64,000 bases of DNA from Microvirga terrae (GCF_013307435.2 NZ_CP102845.1:4152001-4216000), one strand, 5' to 3'. Positions 34,439 through 43,797 are shown, counted from the first letter of the stretch. Translations and numbers: made by a program. The notes: generated from the sequence alone by a model not told the origin.

Positions 34439-36940
34439 ATGCCGGGCCAGGGACGCAGTCCTGTTCTCATCATCGCGGCCATCCTCACGCTCCTGATCGG
34501 ACTCGCCCTCGCCGTCGGGGGCGTATGGCTGATCACGCTGGGCGGATCCTGGTACTATCTGATCGCGGCCATCGGCTTCCTCCTGACCGGCATCCTTCTC
34601 CTCGCCCGACGGCCCGCAGCCCTCTGGGTATATGCGCTCGTCGTCGCCGGTACGCTTGGCTGGGCTTTGTGGGAGGTGGGTCTGCACTGGTGGCCGCTGG
34701 CGGCACGCGGCGACGTGGTGTTCCTGATCGGCTTTCTGCTGCTCACGCCCTGGGTGACGCGCAACCTCGCCGATCGGCGCAGCACCGCGTCGGACCATCG
34801 CAGCGAGGCCGTGCGGCCCGTCTCCGCCTTTCGGGGCGCGGGGCTGCCGCTGACGGGCATCCTGGCCATCGCTCTCGCGGTCGCGGTGGCCTCCTGGTTC
34901 ACCGATCCCACGCGGATCGAAGGCACGGCTCCGGGGCCGCGGGCCGAGGTGCCCGACGATGCACTCGGCGTTCCGCCCGGCGAATGGCACGCCTACGGAC
35001 GCACGGCCTACGGCCAGCGCTACTCGCCGCTCAACCAGATCACCCCGGCGAACGCGGCCCAGCTCCAGGAAGCCTGGACCTATCGCACAGGCGACGTGCG
35101 GGGCCGTCCCGGCGACCCGGAGGAGACCACCTTCCAGGTCACGCCGCTCAAGTTCGGCAATCGCCTCTTTCTGTGTACGCCGCATCAATCGATCATCGCG
35201 CTCGACGACACGACGGGACGCGAGGTCTGGCGCTACGATCCGAAGATCCGCGGCGAACTCGCCCTCCAGCATCTCACCTGCCGCGGCCTCTCTTGCTACC
35301 GTGGCAATGGCGCTGCCGCGGCAGCCCCCGTGCCGGCGCCTGCGCCTACGCCCCTCACGACCGCCTCTCCGCCCCTGGATCTGCCAGTGGCGGCGAGTGA
35401 GCGGCCAGCCGCCGACAACTGCCCGACGAAGCTCTTCATGCCCACCGCGGACGGTCGCCTGATCGCGCTGAACCCGGAGAACGGCGCCGTCTGCACGGCC
35501 TTCGGCGGCGGCACGGGACAGATCAATCTCTGGGCCAACATGCCCAACGTGAATCCCGGCGCCTATTACTCCACCTCGCCGCCCGCCGTCGCGAAAAACC
35601 TGATCATCGTCGGCGGCACCGTGCTCGACAACGTGTCGACGAGCGAGCAGTCCGGCGTCATTCGCGCCTTCGACGTAAACACGGGCGCTCTGGTCTGGAA
35701 CTGGGACTCGGGCCGGCCGGACGTGACAACGCCAATTGCGCAGGGCGAAACCTATGTTCCCAACTCGCCCAATTCCTGGTCGATCTCCAGCGTCGACGAA
35801 GCCTTGGGGCTGATCTACATCCCGGTCGGCAACCAGCCGCCGGATCAATGGGGCGGCAACCGCAGCGCCAATGTGGACCGGTTCTCCTCCTCCGTCGTGG
35901 CGCTCGACATTGCGACCGGTCAGCTGCGCTGGGTGTTCCAGACCGTCCACCACGATCTGTGGGATTACGACGTCCCCTCGCAGCCGAGCCTCGTCGACCT
36001 GACGGTCGGTGGGCAGACCGTACCGGCTCTCGTGCAGCCGACCAAGCAGGGAGAGCTCTACGTGCTCGACCGGCGCACCGGCCAGCCCGTCCTGCCGGTG
36101 ACCGAGAAGCCCGCCCCGCAGGGCGCCGCGCAGGGCGACCGCACCGCGCCGACGCAGCCCGTCTCGGCCCTGTCCTACGATCCGCCGCCGCTCACGGAGC
36201 GCGACATGTGGGGCGCGACGATGTTCGATCAGCTCGCCTGCCGCATCGCGTTCAAGAAGCTGCGCTACGAAGGCCGCTATACGCCGCCCTCCCTGCAGGG
36301 CACCCTGGTCTATCCGGGCAATTTCGGTGTGTTCAACTGGGGCAGCGTCGCGGTCGATCCGGAGCGGCAGATCGCGTTCACGACGCCGACCTACATCGCC
36401 TTCGTGTCGCAGCTCGTCCCGCGCCAGGACGACAAGACGCTCTACGTCCAGGGTGAGAACCGGCCGGAGAGCAGCCTGCCGGCCTTGAACGAGAATTTCG
36501 GCGCGCCGTTCGCCGTGAAGCTCTCCGCCTTCACCTCGGCGCTCGGCGTTCCCTGCCAGGCGCCGCCCTGGGGCTACGTCGCGGCGGCCGACCTGACCAC
36601 CGGCAAGATTCTCTGGAAGCACAAGAACGGCACCGTGCGCGATGCCTCGCCGATCCCGCTCCCCTTCCCGATGGGCGTGCCCAATCTCGGCGGTCCGATG
36701 ATGACGGCCGGCGGCGTCGCGTTCCTGTCGGGAACCATCGACTATTACGTCCGCGCCTATGACGTCTCGAACGGCAACCAGCTCTGGGAGTCGCGGCTCC
36801 CCGCTGGCGGTCAGGCGACGCCGATGACCTATACCGGCGCGGACGGACGGCAATATCTGCTCGTGGTGGCGGGCGGCCATGGTTCGCTCGGCACCAAGGC
36901 GGGCGATTATGTGATCGCCTATGCCTTGCCGAGAACCTGA
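34439..36940 (+). CDS. gcd: Membrane-bound PQQ-dependent glucose/quinate/shikimate dehydrogenase family
   Basis: An 833-aa quinoprotein. Residues 1-~145 hold five N-terminal transmembrane helices. The rest is a periplasmic eight-bladed propeller with PQQ features, for example EWHAYGRTAYGQRYSPLNQI, the DLWDYDVPSQPSL tryptophan-docking region, and the late GGPMMTAGGVAFLSG blade. It oxidises an aldose (or quinate/shikimate) outside the membrane and passes electrons to ubiquinone. AAGGAG lies before ATG 34439. An Ala/Pro-rich insert near residues 295-325 may be a flexible linker. No pqq synthesis genes are in view. Glucose is the commonest substrate but is not proven here. Confidence 0.88.
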   Translation: MPGQGRSPVLIIAAILTLLIGLALAVGGVWLITLGGSWYYLIAAIGFLLTGILLLARRPAALWVYALVVAGTLGWALWEVGLHWWPLAARGDVVFLIGFLLLTPWVTRNLADRRSTASDHRSEAVRPVSAFRGAGLPLTGILAIALAVAVASWFTDPTRIEGTAPGPRAEVPDDALGVPPGEWHAYGRTAYGQRYSPLNQITPANAAQLQEAWTYRTGDVRGRPGDPEETTFQVTPLKFGNRLFLCTPHQSIIALDDTTGREVWRYDPKIRGELALQHLTCRGLSCYRGNGAAAAAPVPAPAPTPLTTASPPLDLPVAASERPAADNCPTKLFMPTADGRLIALNPENGAVCTAFGGGTGQINLWANMPNVNPGAYYSTSPPAVAKNLIIVGGTVLDNVSTSEQSGVIRAFDVNTGALVWNWDSGRPDVTTPIAQGETYVPNSPNSWSISSVDEALGLIYIPVGNQPPDQWGGNRSANVDRFSSSVVALDIATGQLRWVFQTVHHDLWDYDVPSQPSLVDLTVGGQTVPALVQPTKQGELYVLDRRTGQPVLPVTEKPAPQGAAQGDRTAPTQPVSALSYDPPPLTERDMWGATMFDQLACRIAFKKLRYEGRYTPPSLQGTLVYPGNFGVFNWGSVAVDPERQIAFTTPTYIAFVSQLVPRQDDKTLYVQGENRPESSLPALNENFGAPFAVKLSAFTSALGVPCQAPPWGYVAAADLTTGKILWKHKNGTVRDASPIPLPFPMGVPNLGGPMMTAGGVAFLSGTIDYYVRAYDVSNGNQLWESRLPAGGQATPMTYTGADGRQYLLVVAGGHGSLGTKAGDYVIAYALPRT

Positions 36941-36952
36941 CGGGAGGCGTTC

Positions 36953-37156
36953 ATGAACCGAATCATTGCTGGCTTGGTCACGCTGTTCTTTTCCGCGACC
37001 GCCGCCTTGGCGCAGGCGAGCCCGCCCGTGGAAGGCGCACCCGCCAATACGCCCGGTGCCGCGGAGGGCACCGGGAGCAGCTGGTGGCTGATCGTTGTGG
37101 TCGTAGTGGCGATCATCGCCATCTGGTTCGTGGCCCGACGGCGAAACCGGCCTTAG
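36953..37156 (+). CDS. Small exported single-pass membrane protein
   Basis: A 67-aa protein with a signal-like N-terminus (MNRIIAGLVTLFFSATAALAQA), a short Pro/Gly-rich link and a C-terminal transmembrane helix (WWLIVVVVVAIIAIWFVARRR) with a positive stop-transfer end. GGGAGG precedes the ATG. It follows the PQQ dehydrogenase gene by 12 bases and is probably co-transcribed, perhaps as an accessory peptide. Convergent with the hemerythrin-like gene. Confidence 0.7.
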   Translation: MNRIIAGLVTLFFSATAALAQASPPVEGAPANTPGAAEGTGSSWWLIVVVVVAIIAIWFVARRRNRP

Positions 37157-37177
37157 GCCATAGGTCGCGGCCGGTTG

Positions 37178-38203
37178 TTACCGCCCATCCTGTTTCAACG
37201 ATCCCGAATCCGCGCCGCCCGTCGGGGCGCCGCCGGTGCCGAGCGAGCCCGCGGACGTCCCCGGGCCTCCGGCCGGAAGCGTGCCGCCCGGCTGCAGCGG
37301 CGTCGAGAGCCCCGATGGCGCGCGCGGCGGATGAGCGGATGAGAACCAGTCGTCGTCCGATGGACTTCCGCCCGGCGCCGGAGAGGCCCCGCCCGCACCA
37401 TGCAGGAGCGCATCATCCCCAGGGGCCGATCCCTGCCCCTGCTGCATGCCGGCCAGGCTCGACGAACCACCCGCCCTGTAGGTGCGGGCTCCTGAGCCGG
37501 CTCTGTCCATCATGCCGCGACGGGAGCTCTCCAGGCTGCGGTCGATGACTCCGCTCTCGAGCGGGAATGGCGGCTCCGGACGCCGGGGCGGCACGTGCAC
37601 CGACCTGTTCTGCCGCGAGCCGGCATGGCCGGAGCGGGTCATGGTCCACAGCAGCGCCCCGGCCCCGATGGCGGCAAGACCGCCGAGAACCCCGAACACA
37701 GTTCCGGTCGGAAGACCGTAGCGGCTGGGCATCATGGATTGCGGCATATGCCAGCGCTCGGCCTCGTAGGAGGCGATCCGCTCGCGCTCGTACTGGCGCC
37801 ACAAGTGCTTGATCTCAGACGGAGAAAATGCGCCCCGGGCGACGATCATCACGCCGTTCTCCTCCAGCGTGAACGCGTGGCGGATCGAACCGGTGAGGTC
37901 CTTGAAGTCGGAAGCCCAATCGGCGCTGTCCTTATCGGGCCGGGCGGCGAGCCTGTCGAGCTCACGGAGGATCTCGTCCTGCTTGCCTTCGAGATCGGCC
38001 AGATAGCTCGCCGTGCGCTCATGCCCCGACAGGGCCGGATAGAGCACGTTCTGCTGCGCGGCGATATGCCGTTCCAGCTCGTCCTGGAGATCGGCGAAGA
38101 GTTCGGCGCGGCTGTTGGGCCCGCTCCCCGTCGCCCGCAGCACCTCACGGCAGAGCTCCTCGATGTTCGCGTGGTCCGCCACAACCATCTGCCACAATTC
38201 CAT
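37178..38203 (-). CDS. Hemerythrin-like HHE-domain protein with membrane segment
   Basis: A 341-aa protein. Residues 1-~135 form an HHE four-helix domain: DHANIEEL (His11), ELERHIAAQQNVLYPAL (His46), RHAFTLEENGV (His109, Glu114/115). Two usual ligands are changed: Gln50 replaces the Glu of HxxxE, and Gln75 stands where the second helix normally has His. A transmembrane segment (about 166-187) and a ~150-residue Gly/Ser/Pro-rich tail follow. AGGAGG precedes the ATG. The tail probably lies across the membrane from the HHE domain. It could sense or bind iron/oxygen weakly or be a non-metal relic. Confidence 0.75.
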   Translation of the reverse strand: MELWQMVVADHANIEELCREVLRATGSGPNSRAELFADLQDELERHIAAQQNVLYPALSGHERTASYLADLEGKQDEILRELDRLAARPDKDSADWASDFKDLTGSIRHAFTLEENGVMIVARGAFSPSEIKHLWRQYERERIASYEAERWHMPQSMMPSRYGLPTGTVFGVLGGLAAIGAGALLWTMTRSGHAGSRQNRSVHVPPRRPEPPFPLESGVIDRSLESSRRGMMDRAGSGARTYRAGGSSSLAGMQQGQGSAPGDDALLHGAGGASPAPGGSPSDDDWFSSAHPPRAPSGLSTPLQPGGTLPAGGPGTSAGSLGTGGAPTGGADSGSLKQDGR

Positions 38204-38445
38204 GGGGGCCTCCTCTCATGCCGGATCGGCATGAACCATGCCTGATAAGCATGAACGGTCAGAGCGGACCGCTGTTCCGCCGCCGGCGGACTTTGGCCCG
38301 GCTAGCCCCAAAGACCCTCCGGCCCTTAAAAATGCCGCAGAGGTGACAAGGTTAATCCGGAATTGCTATGAACAAAGTCAAAGCTGGGCCTTGCGCATGG
38401 GAGGCGCAAGGGCTTGTCCGAAGCCCCAAGAAGCGTGAGAGATCG

Positions 38446-39453
38446 ATGAACGCGCAGACCCCGCAAGCCTTCGACGCCGTCGCTCCTGCCCCCGTGAATC
38501 TGCCGACCTATGACGATGTGATCACGGCGGCGTGGCGCATCGACGGGGTGGCCCACCGAACGCCGGTTCTGACGTCCCGCACCGCCGATGAGCGCACGGG
38601 CGGAAGGCTCTTCTTCAAGGCCGAGAACCTCCAGCGCGGCGGCGCGTTCAAGTTCCGCGGCGCCTACAACGCGATCGCCAGGCTATCCCCCGATGCGCGC
38701 AAGCGCGGTGTGGTCGCATTCTCCTCCGGCAACCATGCCCAGGCCATCGCCTATGCCGGACAGCTGCAGGACGTGCCGACCGTCATCATCATGCCGCAGG
38801 ACGCCCCGGCCATGAAGGTCGCAGCCACCAAGGGCTATGGCGGCGAGGTGGTGCTCTACGACCGCTATAAGGAGGACCGCGAAGCGATCGGCCGCAAACT
38901 ATCGCAGGAGCGCGGGCTGACCCTCATTCCGCCCTACGATCATGAGGACGTGATCGCCGGCCAGGGCACGGCCGCGAAGGAGCTGATCGAAGAGGTCGGC
39001 CCGCTCGACATGCTGCTCGTCTGCGTCGGCGGCGGCGGCCTGCTGGCCGGCTCGGCGCTCGCGTCCAAGGCGCTCTCGCCCGATTGCCGGATCTTCGGAA
39101 TCGAGCCGGAAGCCGGCAACGATGCGCAGCAATCGTTCCGCACGGGATCCATCGTCCGGATCCCAGTGCCCGCCACCATCGCGGACGGCGCGCAGACGAC
39201 CTATGTGGGCAACAAGACCTTTCCCATCATGCGCGCCCTGGTCGACGACATCCTGACCGTGTCGGACGCGCAGCTCGTGGACACCATGCGCTTCTTCGCC
39301 GAGCGCATGAAGATCGTGGTCGAACCTACGGGCTGCCTGGCGGCGGCGGCGGCGCTTCACGGCATCGTGCCCTGCAGGGGCAAACGCGTCGGCATCATCA
39401 TCAGCGGCGGCAACGTCGACCCGAGGGCGCTCGCAGGCTTTCTCGCGGGGTAG
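38446..39453 (+). CDS. Threonine/serine dehydratase (PLP, catabolic type)
   Basis: A 335-aa fold-type II PLP enzyme that deaminates threonine and/or serine to the 2-oxoacid. PLP lysine is in GGAFKFRGAYNAI (Lys69); phosphate-binding SSGNHAQAIAYA and GGGGLLAGSAL follow. It lacks the C-terminal ACT regulatory domain of biosynthetic IlvA, so it is a short, single-domain type like TdcB or serine racemase. The longer frame from 38368 adds an unlikely 26 residues. Monocistronic, convergent with the methyltransferase gene. Confidence 0.9.
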   Translation: MNAQTPQAFDAVAPAPVNLPTYDDVITAAWRIDGVAHRTPVLTSRTADERTGGRLFFKAENLQRGGAFKFRGAYNAIARLSPDARKRGVVAFSSGNHAQAIAYAGQLQDVPTVIIMPQDAPAMKVAATKGYGGEVVLYDRYKEDREAIGRKLSQERGLTLIPPYDHEDVIAGQGTAAKELIEEVGPLDMLLVCVGGGGLLAGSALASKALSPDCRIFGIEPEAGNDAQQSFRTGSIVRIPVPATIADGAQTTYVGNKTFPIMRALVDDILTVSDAQLVDTMRFFAERMKIVVEPTGCLAAAAALHGIVPCRGKRVGIIISGGNVDPRALAGFLAG

Positions 39454-39508
39454 AACCTCTCGCGACATCGTCGCGGGCGGCCCTGTCGGCCCGGGACGCC
39501 ACGGCTTT

Positions 39509-40291
39509 TCAGGTTGAGGCTTTCACGGCGAGAACCGCGTAGCGATGCTGCGTCGCGCGCTCGAGCCCCTTGAGCAGCGGCAGGTTCTTCGCCTGGGCCC
39601 GGTGGATCGGCTTGAGGTCGCGGTCGATGATCGTCCGGGCGAACCCCGCCTCGCGCAGAAGCCCCGCGACCTCCTGTGCCTGCGCTCCCTTTGAGAAGTA
39701 CACGCGGCTCAGGATGCGCTCGTGGGTCTCGCGCATGGCATTGGGCGCATGCGGAGCCCCGGCGAGCCCCGGTACGAGCTTCTCGACGAAGCGGATCACG
39801 CGTTTGACGATCGTATCCGAGACGAAATCGCCATCGACGACGAGCAGGCATCCGCCGGGCTTGAGCAGGGAATGCCACTCCCGGAAGGCGGCCTTGGGAT
39901 CGACCAGCGTCCAGACAAGATGACGCGTGACGAGCACGTCATAGCTCTCCGGCTGCTCCAGGGTGCGTTCGGCGTCGCCCATGACGAAGCGGATGTCGGC
40001 TCCGCGCTTGGCCGCCTTGGCGCGGGCCTGGTTCAGCATCGCGTCCGACCAGTCGAGACCCGTGACGGTAAAGCCGAGGCCATGCAGCAGATGGGAGATC
40101 ACGCCCGTGCCGCTGGCGAGATCGAGGGCCCTTCGGCCCTCGCCGGGACCGAGATGGCGCAGGAAGAGATCGCGCCATGCCTGCCGTTCCTCTTCCGAGA
40201 AGATCTCGTGCCCGACCTGCTCGTCGAAGGTCGGCGCACGCAGGGACCAGTAGTCGCGGATCTCGTCTCGGAGAGTGTAGTTCGAGTTCAT
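39509..40291 (-). CDS. Class I SAM-dependent methyltransferase
   Basis: A 260-aa methyltransferase of the UbiE/Methyltransf_11 type. SAM motif I is ALDLASGTGVISHLLHGLG (about residues 55-73), acidic residue in VTGLDWSDAML, and a post-motif DVLVTRHLVWTL. The substrate is unknown. It stands between convergent dehydratase and divergent iron-importer genes. A metal/iron or small-molecule role from the divergent promoter is possible but unproven. Confidence 0.82.
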   Translation of the reverse strand: MNSNYTLRDEIRDYWSLRAPTFDEQVGHEIFSEEERQAWRDLFLRHLGPGEGRRALDLASGTGVISHLLHGLGFTVTGLDWSDAMLNQARAKAAKRGADIRFVMGDAERTLEQPESYDVLVTRHLVWTLVDPKAAFREWHSLLKPGGCLLVVDGDFVSDTIVKRVIRFVEKLVPGLAGAPHAPNAMRETHERILSRVYFSKGAQAQEVAGLLREAGFARTIIDRDLKPIHRAQAKNLPLLKGLERATQHRYAVLAVKAST

Positions 40292-40355
40292 TGAAGGCTC
40301 ACGAACGCAGGTGAATTCCGCGCTCCTCTAGGCAGAATTTTTGGAACCGTCAAAC

Positions 40356-40430
40356 TATAATCATTATAAACTGTAGAATAGAACGATTATAAACTAGGCG
40401 AATACTTTCATTCCTTATAGAAATTCTAAA
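40356..40430 (+). promoter_or_regulatory. AT-rich palindromic promoter region before the iron-complex importer
   Basis: A stretch of very low GC in a high-GC window. It holds the palindrome TATAATCATTATA (40356-40368), a direct repeat ATTATAAACT at 40363 and 40386 (23 bases apart), and TTATAGAAATTCTAAA (40415-40430), an inverted repeat TAGAA-A-TTCTA. The last resembles the rhizobial iron control element bound by Irr (TTTAGAA..TTCTAAA), in keeping with the ABC genes downstream. The identity of the regulator is inferred. Confidence 0.5.
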
Positions 40431-40500
40431 AGATATTCCTTGCACGGCAACTATTCGAGACATAGGAAATGCGCGCTTTCCTCAAGATGCGAGGCGCGTC

Positions 40501-41637
40501 ATGCAACTCTCCAAGCTGATCTTCGGCGCCGCCCTGGCGCTTGTCGGGCTTCTGCCCATCTCCTCTCAAGCCGCTGACAGGATCAAGGTGACCGACATCA
40601 CCGGCCGCCAGGTCGAAGTGAAGGCGCCGGTCGAGAAGGTCATCCTCGGCGAGGGACGCCAGATGTACTTCGTGGCGACGCTCGACACCGATCAGCCGTT
40701 CAAGCGCGTGGTCGGGTGGCGCGACGATCTGCAGAAGGCGGATCTCGACGGCTACAAGGACTACCTGGCCAAGTATCCGCAGATCGACAAAATCCCCACC
40801 TTCGGCGGCTTCAAGGAGGGCACCTTCGACGTGGAGCAGGCCGTCTCCCTCAAGCCCGACGTGATCCTCCTCAACATCGAGGCCAAGACCGCCACCGACG
40901 ACGCCAAGCTCATCGAGAAGCTCGCCAAGATCGACATTCCGGTCGTCTTCGTGGACTTCCGCGAGAAGCCTTTCGAGAACACCGATGCCAGCATGCGCCT
41001 CATCGGAAAGCTGTTCGGCAAGGAGGCGCGCGCGGAGGAGTTCATCGCGTTCCGCAAGGCGCAGATCGATCTCGTGACCGACCGCCTCTCCAAGGCGAGT
41101 CCGCCGAAGCCCGTCGTGATGGTGGAGCGCGCAGCCGGCTATTCCGACGATTGCTGCATGTCCTTCGGCAACGAGAACTTCGGCAAGTTCGTGGAGGTCG
41201 CAGGCGGGCAGAACCTCGCGGCCAAGATCATTCCGGGCACCTTCGGCGTGGTGAACCCGGAGCAGATCATCGCGGCCAATCCGGATCAGGTCATCGTCAC
41301 GGGCTCGAACTGGGAACTCTACGTTCCGGGCGGCGCCTGGGTGGGCGTCGGCTCCGGCGCAGACAAGGCCAAGGCCCGGGAAAAGCTCGCCGCGCTGATG
41401 AAGCGCCCCTCCTATACGGGCGTGAAAGCCGTGCGCGACAACCAAGTCCACGCCATCTGGCACCAGTTCTACAACAGCCCCTACCAGTTCATCGCCATCC
41501 AGGCCATGGCCAAGTGGCTGCACCCGGACCTGTTCAAGGACCTCGATCCCGAGACCACCATGAAGACGCTCTACGAGCGCTTCCTGCCCGTCCCTTACAA
41601 GACCGGCTATTGGGTCTCCCTCGCTGACAAGGAATAG
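40501..41637 (+). CDS. Iron-complex type ABC importer substrate-binding protein (FecB/BtuF-like)
   Basis: A 378-aa periplasmic receptor of the TroA/FepB helical-backbone group. Signal peptide is residues 1-24 (ends SSQAAD). Landmarks are KVTDITGRQVEVKAPVEKVILG, LKPDVILLNIEAK and PEQIIAANPDQVIVTGS. Unusual features are a CC pair (SDDCCMSFGNE) and a long C-terminal region. GAGG precedes the ATG. First gene of a three-gene importer of ferric-siderophore, heme or cobalamin type. An adjacent TonB receptor is absent. Confidence 0.88.
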   Translation: MQLSKLIFGAALALVGLLPISSQAADRIKVTDITGRQVEVKAPVEKVILGEGRQMYFVATLDTDQPFKRVVGWRDDLQKADLDGYKDYLAKYPQIDKIPTFGGFKEGTFDVEQAVSLKPDVILLNIEAKTATDDAKLIEKLAKIDIPVVFVDFREKPFENTDASMRLIGKLFGKEARAEEFIAFRKAQIDLVTDRLSKASPPKPVVMVERAAGYSDDCCMSFGNENFGKFVEVAGGQNLAAKIIPGTFGVVNPEQIIAANPDQVIVTGSNWELYVPGGAWVGVGSGADKAKAREKLAALMKRPSYTGVKAVRDNQVHAIWHQFYNSPYQFIAIQAMAKWLHPDLFKDLDPETTMKTLYERFLPVPYKTGYWVSLADKE

Positions 41638-41641
41638 GCCC

Positions 41642-42706
41642 TTGGCCCACTCGCCCGCCATCGCCATGCCGCAGGGGCGCGGAGCCTACCGCGTCCTCGT
41701 CCAGCGCAAGAAGCTCGTGCTTCTTGCGCTCGGCCTTGTCCTCGTCCTCTCGGTGATCGCCGATCTCGGCCTGGGACCGGCGCGCTATTCCATGCGTGAG
41801 GTCGTGCTGGCGCTGATGGGCTCCCCCGACGTCTCGCTGCAGACCAGCGTGGTGATCTGGGACATCCGCATGCCGGTGGCACTGATGGCGGTCGTGGTGG
41901 GGGCAGCCCTGTCGGCCGCGGGCGCGCAGATGCAGACGATCCTCAACAACCCGCTCGCCAGCCCCTTCACGCTGGGCATCTCGGCGGCGGCGAGCTTCGG
42001 CGCCTCGATCGCCCTCGTGTTCGGCGTCGGCATCCTGCCCTGGGCCATCGACTACGTGGTGTCGATCAACGCGCTTCTCATGGCCATGGCGGCGGCTCTG
42101 TTCATCCATTTCATGAGCCAGAGGCGCGGCGTCACGGTCGAGACCATCGTGCTGCTCGGCATCACCCTGGTCTTCACCTTCAACGCGCTCCTCGCGCTGG
42201 TGCAGTATCTCGCCTCCGAGCAGGCGCTCGCCGCCGTGGTGTTCTGGACCATGGGCAGCCTCACCCGCGCCACATGGCCGAAGCTGGCCATCACCACGGC
42301 CGTGGTGGCGATCTCGCTCCCGCTCTTCATGCGCCGCGCCTGGGCGCTCACGGCGCTTCGTCTCGGCGACGACAAGGCTGCGAGCTTCGGGGTCAACGTG
42401 CGCTGGCTGCGCCTCGAGACGATGATGATCATCAGCCTGCTCGCCGCCGTGCCGGTCGCCTTCGTCGGCACCATCGGGTTCATCGGCCTTGTCGGTCCGC
42501 ACATCGCCCGCATGCTGGTGGGCGAGGATCAGCGCTATTTCCTGCCCGCCTCCGTGCTGTCGGGCGCGGCGATCCTGTCGCTGACGTCCGTCATCAGCAA
42601 GTCCATCGTGCCGGGAACGATCTTTCCCATCGGCATCATCACGGCTCTCGTGGGTGTGCCGTTCCTCTTCAGCCTGATCATGTCCAGCCGGAGGCGCTCA
42701 TGGTAG
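41642..42706 (+). CDS. FecCD-type ABC importer permease
   Basis: A 354-aa membrane permease with about ten hydrophobic segments. It shows family motifs: RMPVALMAVVVGAALSAAGAQMQTILNNPLASPFTLGIS (the coupling region), FWTMGSLTRATW, and GTIGFIGLVGPHIARMLVGEDQRYFLPAS. The TTG at 41642 lies eight bases after AAGGA; an ATG at 41666 is an alternative. Four bases separate it from the receptor gene, and it overlaps the ATPase gene by seven. Confidence 0.92.
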   Translation: MAHSPAIAMPQGRGAYRVLVQRKKLVLLALGLVLVLSVIADLGLGPARYSMREVVLALMGSPDVSLQTSVVIWDIRMPVALMAVVVGAALSAAGAQMQTILNNPLASPFTLGISAAASFGASIALVFGVGILPWAIDYVVSINALLMAMAAALFIHFMSQRRGVTVETIVLLGITLVFTFNALLALVQYLASEQALAAVVFWTMGSLTRATWPKLAITTAVVAISLPLFMRRAWALTALRLGDDKAASFGVNVRWLRLETMMIISLLAAVPVAFVGTIGFIGLVGPHIARMLVGEDQRYFLPASVLSGAAILSLTSVISKSIVPGTIFPIGIITALVGVPFLFSLIMSSRRRSW

Positions 42707-43470
42707 CGACCCTGCAACTCACCGATGTCGGCGTGCGCTACGGCAAGCAGGAGGTGCTTTCGGGCGTCACCACGCCGGTGCTGAAGGGCGGCGAGGTCAC
42801 GGCCGTGATCGGGCCGAACGCCGCCGGCAAGTCGAGCCTGTTCCGGCGCATCGCGGGCCTCCTCGACGGCCCCGGCACCATCCGCATCGGTGACGGGGCG
42901 CTCCGGTCCGACCCGGGCCATGTCTGCTACATGCCGCAGGACACGTCGGTGAACACGGTGCTGACCGTCTACGAATCGGTGCTGCTCGCCCGCAAGCAGG
43001 GCGCCGGCCGCAAGGTGACGGACGACGATCTTCATGAGGTCGACCGCATCCTCTACGACCTGCAGATCGAGCCTATCTCCTTCAAGGGCCTGCACGAACT
43101 CAGCGGCGGTCAGCGCCAGCTGGTCTCACTCGCCCAGGTGCTGGTACGCGACCCGAAGATCCTGCTCCTCGACGAGCCCACGAGCGCCCTCGACCTGCAC
43201 CGGCAGGTGGAGGTGCTGGCCCTGATCCGCACGCTCGCGAGGGATCGCGGAATCTGCATCATCCTGGCCATCCACGATCTCAATCAGGTCCTGCGGGTGG
43301 CCGACCGGGTGATGGTGATCGATGCCGGCACGATGGTCTCCTGCGGGCCGGTGGAATCGGTGATCACCCCGGCTCTGCTCCAGACCATCTACCGGGTGGA
43401 AGGCCGCATCGAGCGCTGCTCGCGCCAATCCCCGCACGTGATCATCGACGGGCCGCTTGGGCGGGCCTGA
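42700..43470 (+). CDS. Iron-complex type ABC importer ATPase (FecE-like)
   Basis: A 256-aa ATPase. Walker A GPNAAGKSS (about residue 37) has Ala-Ala where GxxGxGK is usual. The Q-loop is in MPQDTS, the signature is LSGGQRQL, Walker B is ILLLDEPTSALD, and the H-loop is AIHDLNQ. ATG 42700 overlaps the permease stop (ATGGTAG). Completes the receptor-permease-ATPase operon. Confidence 0.92.
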   Translation: MVATLQLTDVGVRYGKQEVLSGVTTPVLKGGEVTAVIGPNAAGKSSLFRRIAGLLDGPGTIRIGDGALRSDPGHVCYMPQDTSVNTVLTVYESVLLARKQGAGRKVTDDDLHEVDRILYDLQIEPISFKGLHELSGGQRQLVSLAQVLVRDPKILLLDEPTSALDLHRQVEVLALIRTLARDRGICIILAIHDLNQVLRVADRVMVIDAGTMVSCGPVESVITPALLQTIYRVEGRIERCSRQSPHVIIDGPLGRA

Positions 43471-43500
43471 GGCAGCACCGTCCCGGCACGATAGCCGCTC

Positions 43501-43797
43501 TCAGCGCTTCCTGGAAGCGGAAGCCTGAGTCTCCTTCAGGGTCGTCTCGACCTTGTCGAGCTTGTCCTCGATCTTATCGAGCTTCGTCAGGATCTGGTAC
43601 AGCAGGTCAGGCACGACACGGGCATGATCGACATTCTCGCGGGACGCTTTCGCGGTCGCCTGCACGGCCTCGATCAACTCGCGCATCTCCGAGCGTGTCG
43701 CGGTCACCGCGTCGGCGGACGTCGCAGGGCTGGTTTGGGCTGCGGCCTGGCAGGCGAAACCGATTGTCAGAACAGAGGCGATGACCACGAGGCGCAT
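43501..43797 (-). CDS. Small exported coiled-coil protein
   Basis: A 98-aa protein with a signal peptide (MRLVVIASVLTIGFACQAAAQ) and a helical mature part ending in a heptad-rich segment LTKLDKIEDKLDKVETTLKE (residues ~70-90). CTGGAG precedes ATG 43797; the open frame runs 40 codons further up. Function unknown; a periplasmic coiled-coil oligomer is likely. Convergent with the FecE-like gene. Confidence 0.65.
   Translation of the reverse strand: MRLVVIASVLTIGFACQAAAQTSPATSADAVTATRSEMRELIEAVQATAKASRENVDHARVVPDLLYQILTKLDKIEDKLDKVETTLKETQASASRKR

Noticed and set aside
34373..36880. 835-codon open frame on the minus strand
   Set aside because: It lies wholly opposite the PQQ dehydrogenase gene and has Arg/Gly/His-rich low-complexity sequence typical of antisense shadows in GC-rich DNA.
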